Below are positions 20,904-32,590 of a stretch of DNA of 64,000 nucleotides, piece by piece. Both the position numbers and the translations under genes were made by a program. Numbering within the stretch: position 1 is the stretch's first letter; the number at the start of each line of letters is the position of its first letter. The notes under the pieces are model-generated. The model was not told the origin of the DNA. It saw only the letters and a list, made by a program, of their open reading frames with translations, and did not search any database. Origin of the DNA: Venturia oleaginea (Eukaryota > Ascomycota > Dothideomycetes > Venturiales > Venturiaceae); assembly GCA_013176395.1 (NCBI GenBank), contig JABMLP010000020.1:558001-622000 (forward strand). The letters run 5' to 3'.

Positions 20904-22286
20904 TCAGAGCTCATCCTTGTTGACAGAGGTATCAAAGGCCTTTTTCTTGGGATTCTTTGGCCCGTCACCTCGCTCTTCCAAGGTAGTTCCATCGCCTCTT
21001 CTAATAGGATCTCCTTGATCCTCTTCACCCTTCTCGTCCACCGCAGTCTCTTTCTGATTTGCGGCCTCTGCTCCTGTGTCCATCATTCTCTTCTTGGAAT
21101 TCTTAGGTACATCTCCACGCTCCTGCAAGATCGTCCCATCGCCTCTCTTCACCGGTCTGTTCTTCCCTTCCTCAGCCATTTGTCCGACTGCCTGTGATAA
21201 ACTACCGTCTGGGCTCGGGTCGTGTAATGGTCCGCGCTCTGTTCCGACTTGTATTTGCGGTCGCTGTGCGACAATTGTGTGTGCGATGGATGTTGAAGCT
21301 TGAGAAGCACTAGGTTGAACTGCCAGATCCGTTCCAGTCGATGGTGCTCCGCCTGCTAGGCCGACTGCAGAGAAGACTGTGCCGACAAACCAATAGCAGG
21401 CTTTCAGTGGAAACCACACAAATAACCAAAGAGGGCCGTAAATTATTCTCCTGTAGAACAACCAGACGATGGTGACTATGAGGATCCACTTCGCTGTGTC
21501 AAGATACCAGGCGTCACTCTTCTGACTCTTCAGTAACGTGGATACAAGGCCTTTTGATGATTTGAGAAGAGAATCAAGGTCGGTATAATTTTCGCTCAGT
21601 TGCTCAAGCTCTGCTGTTGATCGATCCAAAGTCTCTTGTGCAAATCGTGATCTTTGTAGCTCGGTGACCAAAATATTTTGAGTTCGCCGGAGAGAAGCGG
21701 TGACGTCGCCAGAAGCGTTCACCAGGATTTCGTCTTCGGTGAGCTTTTCTGGACCTCGGCGACGAAGTTGCGTCTGCAGTTGGCCCGAGGAGGATAGGTC
21801 GTTGGTAGGAGTGCTGGTATGCGATGGTTCTTGGTAGGATTGTAGGAGTAGTTCTCGTTCCCGTCGTTTGGCTGAGTCTGAAGCTCGTTTTGCGTGCAGT
21901 TGTGCAGACCGGAATTGTGCTCTTGAGCCCTTTAAATCCTCGCCCAATCTAGCGACCTGGATTCTCACTCGCAGCTTCTCTCTTTCCTTATCCTTCTCCC
22001 GTGAATTGTCCCTTTCGCTATCCTTCCTTCGTAACGTGTGCGCCGCGTGCTGTGGATCGTCCCAGGCCCAGTCTTCAACTTCCTGCTTTAGCAATTCGAG
22101 ATCCTCTTCTTGCTGTTTGAGACTTTCATGTATATCGCTGGTGAGTTCTACTCGTACGTCGCCCTCTTCAGTGTCGAGAGGCACAGATCCTGGCTGGAAG
22201 GAGAGTTTGGACAGGCGCTGTATCAGCTGGAGGGTGGTTTTGTGAGATTCGGAGAGGGCAGAGAGGCGCGCTGTGATCGTAGTCAT
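20904..22286 (-). CDS. SEC20: ER SNARE of Golgi-to-ER traffic, Sec20/BNIP1 family
   Basis: A single exon encodes 460 residues. An N-terminal helical region with a charged coiled coil (residues 55-150) leads to the Sec20 domain: SLRRTQNILVTELQRSRFAQ through ENYTDLDSLLKSSKGLVST (about 198-250), then SQKSDAWYLDTAKW and a hydrophobic anchor (266-300). Sec20 is the Qb-SNARE that works with Ufe1, Use1 and Sec22 in fusing retrograde COPI vesicles with the ER. The protein ends NKDEL, an ER-retrieval signal equivalent to the HDEL of yeast Sec20, which shows that the tail is lumenal. The tail contains two copies of a unit RGDGT-L-ERGD-PKN-KK, about 50 residues apart. Confidence 0.93.
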   Translation of the reverse strand: MTTITARLSALSESHKTTLQLIQRLSKLSFQPGSVPLDTEEGDVRVELTSDIHESLKQQEEDLELLKQEVEDWAWDDPQHAAHTLRRKDSERDNSREKDKEREKLRVRIQVARLGEDLKGSRAQFRSAQLHAKRASDSAKRRERELLLQSYQEPSHTSTPTNDLSSSGQLQTQLRRRGPEKLTEDEILVNASGDVTASLRRTQNILVTELQRSRFAQETLDRSTAELEQLSENYTDLDSLLKSSKGLVSTLLKSQKSDAWYLDTAKWILIVTIVWLFYRRIIYGPLWLFVWFPLKACYWFVGTVFSAVGLAGGAPSTGTDLAVQPSASQASTSIAHTIVAQRPQIQVGTERGPLHDPSPDGSLSQAVGQMAEEGKNRPVKRGDGTILQERGDVPKNSKKRMMDTGAEAANQKETAVDEKGEEDQGDPIRRGDGTTLEERGDGPKNPKKKAFDTSVNKDEL

Positions 22287-22708
22287 GGTTATGAATGAGG
22301 ACGAGTGTCGAGCGGAGATTTAAAGGTAGGAAGGGAATACTATGTCATCGCGTTGCCAGGTTGGCCTTTTGAAAAACTGATGGCCTGCAGTTGCGAGGTT
22401 GCAGTTTATTGTTGCAGAACTTTCATGAGATTTCGCTATCGACGCCAATTCGAGCGTGCTGTAGTCGACTAAGTTGCTCGATTTGAATGAATCGATCACT
22501 GTATCTCATCTACATGATTTCTCGGAGGAGACGTTCGCCGACGACGACGACGAGCATTTGAAGATTCAACTGCCATCGCGCAGCTATTCGGACAGCCCAG
22601 TGAGCATGATTCAAATTCTGCTTGAGGATATGATAATTGCTAACTGCATCAAAGCGCTTTCACGACCACCACCTTCTTCTCCGCAACGCCCTCGATCCAT
22701 AGTCCACC
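22287..22708. promoter_or_regulatory. Divergent promoter region of SEC20 and mL53
   Basis: 422 bases between two head-to-head genes. An open frame begins at 22474 but overlaps the mL53 start and has no family support. Confidence 0.45.
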
Positions 22709-23065
22709 ATGATCCCACGATTCCTCACCGATGTCACGATAAAGTTCAATCCTTTCTCGCCTCGATCCAAAGCTGCACGCATATTTCTTTCTATGCTACC
22801 ACCGAATGCGCGGCAAACGATGAAGATTTCAGTCGCACAATTACCAAGAGCAAGTGAAGAGAGGGCGACATTGGCCGTCAAGTTCAGTAGGTGGCGTCCT
22901 TTTTTTTTTAGCACAAGGCTACGAGTACCTATGACTGACAACCTGGTAGAGGACGGCAAAGAAATGTGCTTCGATCCCGAAACCGTGAAGATTAAGAAGG
23001 TTATTGAAGAGGTGGATAGACATTCAAGGTTATTGGCTCGCCAGGAGGAATTGAACTCTTCATAA
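22709..23065 (+). CDS. MRPL44: Mitochondrial large-subunit ribosomal protein mL53
   Basis: Exons 22709-22886 and 22950-23065 join (GTAGGT donor, CTGGTAG acceptor) to 97 residues. The sequence opens MIPRFLTDVTIKFNPFSPRSKAAR and continues MLPPNARQTMKISVAQLPR, then DGKEMCFDPETVKIKKVIEEVDRHSR, the pattern of fungal mL53 (yeast Mrpl44), a small protein of the mitochondrial ribosome. Splicing is needed to restore VKF-KDGKEM. The intron holds a run of nine T at 22901-22909. Confidence 0.9.
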   Translation: MIPRFLTDVTIKFNPFSPRSKAARIFLSMLPPNARQTMKISVAQLPRASEERATLAVKFSRWRPFFFSTRLRVPMTDNLVEDGKEMCFDPETVKIKKVIEEVDRHSRLLARQEELNSS

Positions 23066-23488
23066 TACGACGAGTCATCTTTGACTCACGTAGTCACGAA
23101 ACATACAAATGGCGTTGATTTGGATGGAAGAAGAGAGGCACTGGTGATTCGAATCTTATGCTCTGCCTTCAGTTTGGGCTGTCAAACAAACGGTCGGCAC
23201 GACTCACGGAGCAAAGCATACAAGTGCAAATGGAATGCCAGGTTCGAATTGTTGTTGATCACCGAAAAGCATGGCCACTCTGATCAACATTCCAGTGGAT
23301 CTTGTACATTTTTGTGGTCGGGCATCAATTCCGTTCTTATTTTATTGGCATTGTAAATCTATGTAACACCATTGAAGTCTAAGCTCCCCAGTGCAAGTTT
23401 TGGTATAGAGTTCCATCTGAACGGTATCTACGATCTGAATCAAGACCTGCCTACACAGCTACCATTCTCGCGCTACACGATACATGAT
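23066..23488. other. Intergenic between convergent genes
   Basis: 3' flanks of mL53 and the pyrophosphatase gene; nothing else seen. Confidence 0.4.
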
Positions 23489-24616
23489 CTATGATGGGGC
23501 GCCAGAGATAAAGAACCATTTGTCGATGCTTGGGTCAATCTCAGCTGGTTGCAGGTTCTCGCCGCGCGGGATGTTAAGGGTGTTGGCCTCAACGCGGTTG
23601 GGAGAGTGTCCGATAGTGGTGTTGGCACTATATTCATTGTTAGCTTCCAACTTCGGCATATACGTGACCATAACTTACAGAGAGATCTCGCCTGGTGGGG
23701 AGCGACCCTTGATGAGTTTGTCCCATGCCTCAGCGCACTCACGAACAATGTCCATAGCGTACCTGCATGAGTTAGCATATGGCTCCGATATCGTGATATC
23801 TTCGAGACATACTTCTTGTTCTTGCATTCACCCGAGAAGGCAAATTGGTTCTCTGGCTTTCCGTCTGGGATCTTGTAGATGCGGAACCACTCATTGGTAG
23901 CCCTCAGAAGACCTGGGAGGTGACGCTCAACATCCTCGACGTCGTTAAGCTTCGCGGCCAATGGGTCCTTGACGTCGATGACCATGATCTTCCAGTCAGT
24001 CTCCTCTTCGTCGAGCAGAGCCATGACACCCAGGACCTTAACCTGCTTGACCTCACCAGGCTTGGCTACAAGCTCACCGATCTCGCAGACGTCAAGAGGG
24101 TCGTTGTCTCCCTTAGCCTTGGTCTCTGGGTGGATAACGTTGGGGTCCTCCCATGTCTAGGTCTAAATCAATTTGTGTGCGTTGTAGTATAGTGAGATCG
24201 TGGGCTTACTTGAGGGAAGGCACCGTAGTTCCAGAGGTAGCCCTTGTGTGGGAAGCAGTTGCGAACGAAACGGAGTTTGCCTTTCTTGATATCCTGCTTG
24301 ATGGGGTTGAGGGTCTCCTCTTTGGAGATCTGTCCGAGAGTTGTGTCAGTCACTGTTCATGCTTGAATTGGAGGAGATGCATTGAAATCATTGCCTGGCA
24401 AATCGAATAGAACTTCTAGTGTAAGACGATGCTTACCTCCATCTTAGCATTGGTCCAGCGGGGCACCTCAACGATCATGTTGAGAATGGTCTGCTCCGGG
24501 TTGGCATAGAGGGGTATGTCGTGGAAAGGCGATACGGGTTTGCCATTCTCCTCGATGAAAATGCGGTGCTCCAAGGTGTTTGCAGCACCAACCTTCCTGA
24601 CTTTGTACTCAGCCAT
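23489..24616 (-). CDS. IPP1: Soluble inorganic pyrophosphatase
   Basis: Five exons (24616-24437, 24329-24210, 24156-23813, 23762-23679, 23627-23489) give 288 residues, the usual length for the fungal cytosolic enzyme. The protein starts [20 protein letters not shown]; the signature DNDPLD with metal-binding Asp117, Asp119 and Asp122 lies early in exon 3, and further conserved stretches are [26 protein letters not shown]-like [11 protein letters not shown], and IDKWFF near the end. It splits pyrophosphate with Mg2+, pulling biosynthetic reactions forward. The frame is open upstream of this ATG through a GTT microsatellite to an ATG at 25022, but homology starts at MAEYK, so the shorter start is chosen. 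Confidence 0.95.
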
Positions 24617-24644
24617 GTTTGCGGTCCCAGGCGGAGAAGTTGTC

Positions 24645-24645
24645 G

Positions 24646-24677
<32 letters not shown>

Positions 24678-24678
24678 G
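24645..24678 (+). repeat. GTT trinucleotide microsatellite
   Basis: About eleven GTT units lie in the leader of the pyrophosphatase gene (AAC on the transcribed strand), 29 bases before the start codon. Confidence 0.95.
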
Positions 24679-25259
24679 ATAGTTGTAGATGTTGTTGGAT
24701 TTGTCCCGCCCTCGACTGAATTTTGGCTAGTGGGGCCAGTTTGGGAGGAGATTTCGTCACGGCAGAACACCACCAATTGGTGCTGCTGCTGCTGTACCAC
24801 GAGAAGGTCTGGAAGGGATAGAGTAGGCAAGACAAACTTTGATGTACGGCTGAGAGGCGGACGAGGGGAGGTCGTATTGACAATGCGGGATTTATGGGTT
24901 TCATAAATCCCATTTGCAGAAAGTAGGTACGTAGCAACATACACAGGTTACCTCGGACAAAAGTGATATGATTGAACCTATAATCGCGGATGCCAATCGG
25001 TATCGGTCCAGCGGGAGGGAACATATGACTGATCCACGACTATACCCGTTATGGCTATGACACTCGGACTAGAAAGGAACCCGATTGTAATCGTACCTCG
25101 AAATGTGCCTTTCGAGCTTTCACTCTCCTTCAAAACTTGGAAGTTGTTACACAATTCAATAGACTCTTCTATACAAATTGGAACGAAACAATGCAAGTAG
25201 GGCCGTAAGATATATCTGGCTAACCACGTTCCTCCCTCTGATACATGTCATCTAACTCT
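24679..25259. promoter_or_regulatory. Pyrophosphatase upstream region
   Basis: Promoter and leader of IPP1 and the 3' flank of the next gene. No coding signal accepted. Confidence 0.4.
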
Positions 25260-27389
25260 TTAATACAACATGTTTGGCTTCCAGAACCCTGCCAACCCAT
25301 CCTCCTCGTCTACCTCATCCACGAACTCCAATTGCTCCGAGGGTTTTTCTTCTTCATCCTCTTCCAACCCGCTCATCATCATCTCACCCATCAAAGTGTG
25401 TTGTTGTATGGCAGGGTGACATTGGGTTTCATACCGCGGCCGTCTCGTCGGTATGGTGGACTGAGGATGCTGCACTTGCTCGTCGTATCTTCTTACATCT
25501 GGGCGCATATACCGCAACGTCTCCTCCTCCTCGTCGTCAGGCTCGTAGGTACAGTATTGCTCCTCAAGCATTCGTGGATCCTGCATTTGTGGGGCGTGAT
25601 TGTTGAAGAAACGATCGTCTTGTCCGTTGAACGATACATCTTCGACATTGACCTCCGCGTCATTATCCCTCAGACTCTGGTGGATGTGATGAGAATATCT
25701 GACTACGCTTGCATCGTCTATATTCCCGGGCTTGGCTACCCGGTCAAGATGTACAGGCTGGGTTCGCGGAATGCGAACATTAGTATTTGTAAGGTATGCA
25801 GTATCACAATCATTAAGTAGGTTTGCGATCGAAGCCGAAGTCTGATCCTGGCTGTCCAGGATTGGGGCCGTCCAATCGTTTCGCGGGAATCTGGTGCCAT
25901 TCAAGACAATGGGCTCCTCCTGCTGGGCTGCTTCTGTTGGAAATATGATGGCCGCCGGTAACGAATGCGAGCCAATGCTCCGAGTACTACCTCGGGCTGT
26001 ACGAGGAAATTTAATTGATCCTGATGTCGCTCTCTCCAAAATAAACCCCCTGGACTGACGTGGGAGGGAAAAGCTCGTGGTCACATCGCGATGTTTAAGG
26101 GTTGTATTTAAGCTTGCAATGTTTCGCTTGTGGCCTCTCGTGGTTTGGCTCCTGATGATTTGTTTTTTCTCGACCAGATCTGGAGGCCTCAGGTCATATG
26201 AGGACGCTCTCACTTTCTTTCCTGCTAAGGGAGTGGAGACCGACTTAACTCCATGAGCTTCAAGATTTGTCGTTGATGCAGGTCGAACAATAGCATGTCG
26301 GCTTGAATGACGAAGAGAATCGGACCATGAGAAGTACGTGTTCGAGGTGGATCGCGGATCAGATCTTCTGTCGTCGAGTTCAGTTGCCGCTGGATTTTCC
26401 ATGGTAGGTCTGATTGACGCCACAGTTGAAGACTGTCTTTGGATATAATCAATGTGCTGGATCTCGTCCCTTGCAACAGTCTTTTGAAACGTTTGCTTAT
26501 CAAGTGACCTCTTTACCAGAAGTGGCCTCTTGGGTGCGAAATAGGAGGATATCTCCTCTTCAGTTGCGCGCTTCCTGTCCTTCTTCCTTTGTTTGCCGGG
26601 CTCGTCAGGGTCGGCAAATTCTTCGGCAGCAAATTTTCGTCTTGAGAGGAAATTCATTTCGGAGAAGGCCAGATCAGGGACTGCATGTCTTTTAGAATCG
26701 ATAACACCAACGACAATCATTCTATGCAGGATAACTCACGACCTCGACCTCGACCCCGAAACGGAGATGACGCCTTGCCTTTTTTGAAGATTCCAACATT
26801 TGCCCTAGGCTGCAGCTACTTTTCGTTAATTCCCGATAGTTATCAAGTTGTGGTATAAGGGCGTGCTCACTGTCAACCGTTCACGCGGCACGTTGGCTGC
26901 ATGGAAATTGCGCACCATTACCGGAGCTGATCTGTCTTTCTTGTCCTTTTTCGCAGGTTTTCGCTTTTTGTTCTCACCATGCTGATGTTCTGTGTCTGTC
27001 TCTCGTTCTTGTGGCTTGGGATTGTATCGGTCTGTTTTCGTCTTATGTCGCTTCCTTCTCTGATACGGATTCGCGCCATTCATGGCCTCATTTTCATGTC
27101 GCGACGAATCGCCTGCATGTTCAGACGGCGCGTCCCCGACGCGATCTTGATGCGGATGCGGAACAATGCGTCTTGCAGGCACCTCGGTAGGTATATCTTC
27201 TGGAGCTATGATCGAACTGTCCTTGGAAACATCCCGGGATCTTTTTGTCCTTCTCTTCCTGTTGCTCTGCAAATCAACCACCGGCGCCGTCTTTTCATAT
27301 TGTCTTCGACCAGGGTATCCAGGCTGATGGCGTTTTCTGGCCGGCCCTATCGCTATTTCTGTATCTGCTAGCCACTTGTTGATGTCCAT
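25260..27389 (-). CDS. Unknown, largely disordered, highly basic protein
   Basis: Exons 27389-26871, 26809-26740 and 26680-25260 join to 669 residues. The splice choice is set by frame and yields PRANVGIFKKGKASSPFRGRGRGLPDLAFSEM, a conserved-looking block linking two otherwise separate frames. The N-terminus reads MDINKWLADTEI; it is followed by a long Arg/Lys/Glu-rich region (RKRRTKRSRD, KKRKPAKKDKKDR) and, after the middle block, by Ser/Arg-rich sequence, with an acidic end (DEEEEETLRY, LEEDEEEK). I recognise no catalytic domain; nuclear function is plausible from composition. Alternative acceptors one or two codons away are possible at both introns. Confidence 0.7.
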
Positions 27390-29247
27390 CGCAGGTTGGA
27401 GAGTCGCGCGCACAGCAGCAGGCTGTTCTCTATGACGCCTGCACGCGGTTCGGGCAATTGATGATGAAATTCACTAGAGCAGAGCTAGTGCGGCCGCACA
27501 TTTGAAGCTCAAAAATTGGGGGCCACTTGTAGTTGCTACCTTAGATAGTTCATGCCTAGTATCACACGATTTGAGTAAAGAGGGCAACTTCGACCTCGAC
27601 GGAGATGCAGTGGCAGGCAGTGGCAGGCAGTGGCAGTGGCAGGCTTCACGGCCGCCATGCTCTCCGAAAGCATCGACAACTTAAGCTCATCCTCTCTAAC
27701 CTCTGCACGACATGATGGTTTGTATGCATTATGGAGCTTCAACGTCCATGCTTTGTATTCGTCGACCTCGATCAAAGCACGCATTCAATTTCTGCTGCCT
27801 CGCATCCCTGCCCAATCAGAAAATTCGACACAATGAGCAGGGATGAGGGGAAAAGTCTGATTGCTGAGGCGAAGCTGCGTTTGGTGGACATAAGAGACTT
27901 GGCCACGTCTTGATTGCACCCAGGTTCGCAAAGTTGGGGTATCCTCTCGCGACCTCGATGGGGACATTTCATCGTTCAGTTGAAGTTGCGTGCCGTGAGA
28001 GAGGGACCGGGGAGAAGGCAGCCGCATCCGATGCGTATGAAGCCCACCAAGAACCCACCCTTCAAATATTTTCCGCATGGTAGCTGCTATCTTGTCTCAA
28101 TTCCCAACCAAGCAATTCAACCAGCATTAGTGAAGGCTGACTCCGGGCAAGCAATATTCTAGCATGATGGGAAGAGTGAGCATTGCGAGCTTACACATGC
28201 GTCGACGTAGGACTGCAGTCCTGCTGTACGGAGTACGGACGATAAGTGCATTGAGAAGCTGTACGGACGAAAAGTGCCATTGAGAAGCTCATCCGCGTCG
28301 ACGCCCCTCGCCGGCAAGCCTGATAGACGCCTCGCCGGCAAGCCTGAACGACTCCTCCGTGATCCTTCCAAGCTAATGGACGTGAACAGGCGTATCAAGT
28401 AGATGCGAGAATGGTTCGGCTCAGCCTTCACCTACGAACCACGTCCGCCCATGTAGATTCAAAGGCACGGCATGCGAGCCTGCATCTTTGCGACCGTATC
28501 CCTGCGCCACATAGGGCCACTGGACAAGATCGGCGGCATATACCCTACTTTCCACGCATGGTTTCCGTCACGGGGTGCTTGGGTTGAGGCCAACCGAACT
28601 GACCATCTCGATTCAATGTCGAGCTGCTCCCCTTGAACGTGGCCTTCTAGAATCTAGTCAGTAGCCGTGGGAATCTTGTGTGCTTGCAGCGAATCACGAT
28701 GTGCCTACTTTCAATAGCCTCTGGGAGCTTTCTTTCCAAAACCTTAACAGCCATTTATAATCATACCAATCACAAAGAGATGATGTTTGCTCACTAGCCC
28801 CGCGCTCCTTCTCTTTTCTTTGAGGCCCCGCGATTCCATCGTGGATAAGCACTGCAGTGTCTTGCACTCGCTCCATCTATCGCACACCTCTCCGATCCTT
28901 CTGTTCTGCCAGACATCTACCCAACTAGTTACCCGCCCACACGGAAGCGCCCCAATTCAAGGTCACCTCTCAAACAACACTGACGCTACCGCAGATAAGC
29001 GCGCGCGGCTCTCGGCTGACTGTCAAACTGCCCCTCCACTGATCCCCATCTTCTCATCAGGTTTCTGCCTTGCTTCCAATCCCTCAACAACTTCAAACAC
29101 TTATTTCACTCAATCCCTCTCGAGCCTTTTCTGTCCCTCTCGTCCAATTCGACTCCAACCGACACTGCCGTACAATACCTGGTCTTCACAACTATTCTCT
29201 ATCGGTGCCGTGCTTTCTAGCAAAGTCTTCAACACCCAACAAATAAC
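27390..29247. other. Intergenic, 1.86 kb, short tandem repeats
   Basis: No gene supported. At 27607-27645 a GCAGTGGCAG phrase is repeated. At 28234-28348 two phrases each occur twice: ACGGACGA(T/A)AAGTGC...ATTGAGAAGCT and GACGCC...CTCGCCGGCAAGCCTG. The last 450 bases are the leader of the RRM gene, CT-rich as usual for fungal promoters. Confidence 0.45.
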
Positions 29248-30140
29248 ATGGCCAAACTCTTCGTCGGGTAAGGTCTGCTCTCTCGAAGGTTAACTACCCG
29301 TTGCTAATCGTTTTACAGCGGCCTTGCATGGCACACGGACGATACAACTCTTCGCTCTAAGTTCGAGGAGTTCGGTCAGGTCGAAGAAGCTGTACGAGAA
29401 TCTTGCGTCCGGGTCACAATGATGCGCTAACATACTTTCTTGCTTTAGGTCGTTGTAAAGGACCGCGACACTGGTCGTAGCCGTGGTTTCGGTTTCGTTC
29501 GCTTTGCCCAAGACGGCGAGGCCGATGCTGCCATCGCTGCCATGAATAATGTAGAGTAAGTTTGCTTGTTCCGGTCTTCAGCATCATTGCCTCCATTCCT
29601 TTCGATGCGCATTGTTTGCAGTATCGACGCAATGCGCCTGTGCCGCCCTATTATCACCCAGTCTTCTGCAGGCTACAAGCTAACATAGGCTTTACCTCAG
29701 GTTCGATGGCCGCACCATCCGTGTGGACAAAGCCTCGACTGACAACCGCGGTCGCTCCGGTGGAGGAGGCGGCGGAGGTTTCGGTGGCCGTGGTGGGTAC
29801 AACCAAGACGGTGGTAGTGGCGGAGGCTACCAGGGCGGAGGGGGATACTGTATGCCTTCCCACCTCTCATCGACGAACTTTAGCTAACGTGTTCAAGCCG
29901 GTGGCGGTGGAGGCGGCTATCAAGGCGGCCATCGTAACCAAGGTAAGTAATTCTTCTAGAGGTTTGCTCTCCGTGAGCTTTGGATTTCTAACCATCCCAA
30001 AAGGTTACGGCGGTGGAGGCTACCAGGCCGGAGGCCAGCAGCAGTCTTACGGTGGCGGCGGCTACCAGGGAGGACAAGGTGGCTACGGCGGTGGCCAGCA
30101 AGCCGGTTATGACCAGCAGCAAGGTGGTGGCCGATGGTAG
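29248..30140 (+). CDS. Glycine-rich RNA-binding protein (one RRM)
   Basis: Six exons (29248-29267, 29319-29391, 29449-29555, 29701-29849, 29898-29942, 30004-30140) give 176 residues. The RRM occupies residues 1-80 with RNP2 LFVGGL, split by the first intron, and RNP1 RGFGFVRF; the rest is Gly/Gln/Tyr-rich ([34 protein letters not shown]). Such proteins bind RNA in nucleus and cytoplasm and are often stress- or cold-regulated; the tail favours condensation. Introns 4 and 5 interrupt the glycine-rich part, so optional splicing could change tail length. Confidence 0.92.
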
Positions 30141-32590
30141 AAGACGGTGACGGTCCAATCCATCATATGAGTTTTCGCTCACCTCCTTAGGACTCCAAAA
30201 TCCAGGATGGTAGAGCAGATATGAGAATGGGCAGTTGGCGCTCATCGGAAGAGCTTCAAAAAGATTGAGCGAACCTCTTGGGGTCTGTCAATCTTTTTAT
30301 CCCATACCCCACGATTTCCTATCACGATTTCACATTTTTCAGTTTCCTAACGAACAGCACACGACTGGGATTATTTTGGAGGGCTTTCACTTTTGGAGAT
30401 TGCTATGGAGGACTACCCCGACACGGCCTGGGATTCTTGTTCATCTTGCGTAGTACTCTCGTCTCCTTAGGTGCGAATAGTTCTTGATCTTGCGTGTGCG
30501 AAAAGGCAGTTTGTCGACCTGTTCTGGTGTGTGTTCTCAGTGCGTGCAACATCCTGGCATCCTTATCCGACAAGTTCAGTGACGTTGAAAGAGGGACCTT
30601 GCCACTTCCGTGGTGATACACCGATCTACTACTAGATGCTGCATCCCTGCACGCCACATGCAGAAGGGCTATTGGCCCGTCGTGCTATCACATCGGAGCT
30701 TGCCGAAGTTGCTCGGATTTCTGGCATTTTAGACCTCCAACGACCACACGAACCCTCCTTCTGCTTCTCTCTTATGTACCTCAGATTCGCTGCTGCTCAC
30801 CATTAGGTATGTACGTTGAAGTGTAGTCCCCCAGTTCCTCGGGCCGAATCTTACCTCTCCCGATCAGAAGGTTTATTTATTAGAATCCTCTTCTCACACA
30901 AGGTCATTAGGGAACAGCTCGTGCTTCAAATTACTCGGCTGGAGTAACTCGCACTCAGTCACAGCCACTGAATCCACTCGCCCGTGGCTTTCCATCGAGA
31001 CCACTCACGCTACAAGGCATACGCGAACTCGACTTCCGATGATCACCCTCACGAATGGCTCCAGGCTAGTAGGAAGAGGCCCCACCCGATTTGATTGTGA
31101 TATGAGACAAGGATTGGGCCGCAGACTCTGCATGTAATTTCTCTACTTATACGCTGTTCAACTATGCAGGTGGATTTCAGCGACATCCTTGTGCCAATCT
31201 TGGCCCCTCTTCTCGTTGCTCTGTTGCACTTGAGGGTGGAGCCAGTCTGTTGGATTCCGAAGGAAGTCCCCGAGAAAACCTCTGCCTCAATCAAGCACGC
31301 AAGCCTGATGGCACAAAAGACGATCGAAGCTCGATTGCCGCGATAACGTGGGCAAATCCACTCCAGACATTCGCGCCCTGAAAAGGTCCAGTTCCGCATC
31401 GCGCAAACTTTGGGAAGAAGGTGAGGAAGTCACACCTTGCTGGGAAGTGGTGACGTTTAGTCATGAACACTAGTCAGCTGTACAATGCGCATATCTGAGG
31501 AACCACTCAGAGTACAAAGCCAATCCCTCGAATTGAGATGCCCATTGTCAATGGACAAATCAAAGTCATGTTACAGATCTCACGCTGTGTTCCGGTCTCT
31601 GGACGTCTGGTACCTCTCTTCTCACGATTGCTGAAAAAAATTGAGCGATGGGAATCGATTGGGAAACAGGGAATGAAGGACATGGTGTCTTCATAGCTTC
31701 AGCCTCATACATAAGATTGATTCTCTTTCTGGCCCCATCAATACTTCTTAATGGAATGTGTGCACCCTTGTGATTCACAACTCGCCATATATCCACCACC
31801 TACCCATCTGATCTGACATGACTCCATAATCATTTCATAAATCAGCACATCCTCCTATCGCATCTTCATTTGACTCAACAACCCTTCCCATATAGTCCGT
31901 TCTCCCAATCCCTATAACGTTTCTCGCTCATAATTTCAATCGCATCCTATCCTCAGCCTATCCCCCCCCCTCTTCACGTTTTCCTCTGCTGCCTCGCATC
32001 TCACACCTTCACTAAGCACAGCCCCTGTTCAATCACAAGTTGCGATCAAATCTTTCGTAGACGTAAATACCCTCACCCCTAAGATGTGCATCACCACCTT
32101 TCTCTTTTACTCTACTCTTTCCCCACATTTGTGAATACCAAATGCTGTTCTTTCAAGACCGAGGGGAGTGGGAGCGGGGGAGAAACGATGCTCGTTTGCC
32201 TATTACTACTCTATGCTGTTGTTGATAGTATGATATCTTAGACAGTAGACAATCTGAATTAAACGAGGAGTGTCAAAACGGTTCCCCTCTGTACTCCTTA
32301 GAGTTCTGGAAAGCCCTCCCTGCAGACTATGTTTAAGGTGGGGGTTGAGAAAACTAAGATATGAAATGGAAGAGAATGTGGAACACATTAAACAGCTCTT
32401 CAACGAGGGTCGTAACGGGTGCAAAAAGCTCTTCCTCGTTGCTCGGAGGGCCTATGAACACAGACCAAGTGGTATATAAGTATCAAGCTGGACGACAGCT
32501 GTCCTTAGACAGGCGCCATCCATCTAAAACAAGCCATAGACACCAAACCCACATCTAGCATATCTAACAACGCCAATCCATACAATTCGA
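30141..32590. other. Intergenic, 2.45 kb, no gene seen
   Basis: Begins with the RRM gene 3' region. Frames at 31049-31399 (reverse) and elsewhere have no recognisable domain. A run of nine C is at about 31964. The interval is unusually long for this gene-rich part and could hold an untranslated transcript, for which I see no direct signal. Confidence 0.4.

Noticed and set aside
23140..23260. T-loop-like strings (GATTCGAATC, GGTTCGAAT) as hints of tRNA genes
   Set aside because: No matching acceptor, D-arm or anticodon stems could be folded around them; no tRNA is claimed anywhere in the window.
24619..24906. Forward frame with a poly-leucine run
   Set aside because: It is a translation of the GTT microsatellite in the pyrophosphatase leader.
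31049..31399. 116-codon reverse frame in the 30-32.6 kb gap
   Set aside because: No ATG-context, domain or splice evidence; the opposite strand is open too.
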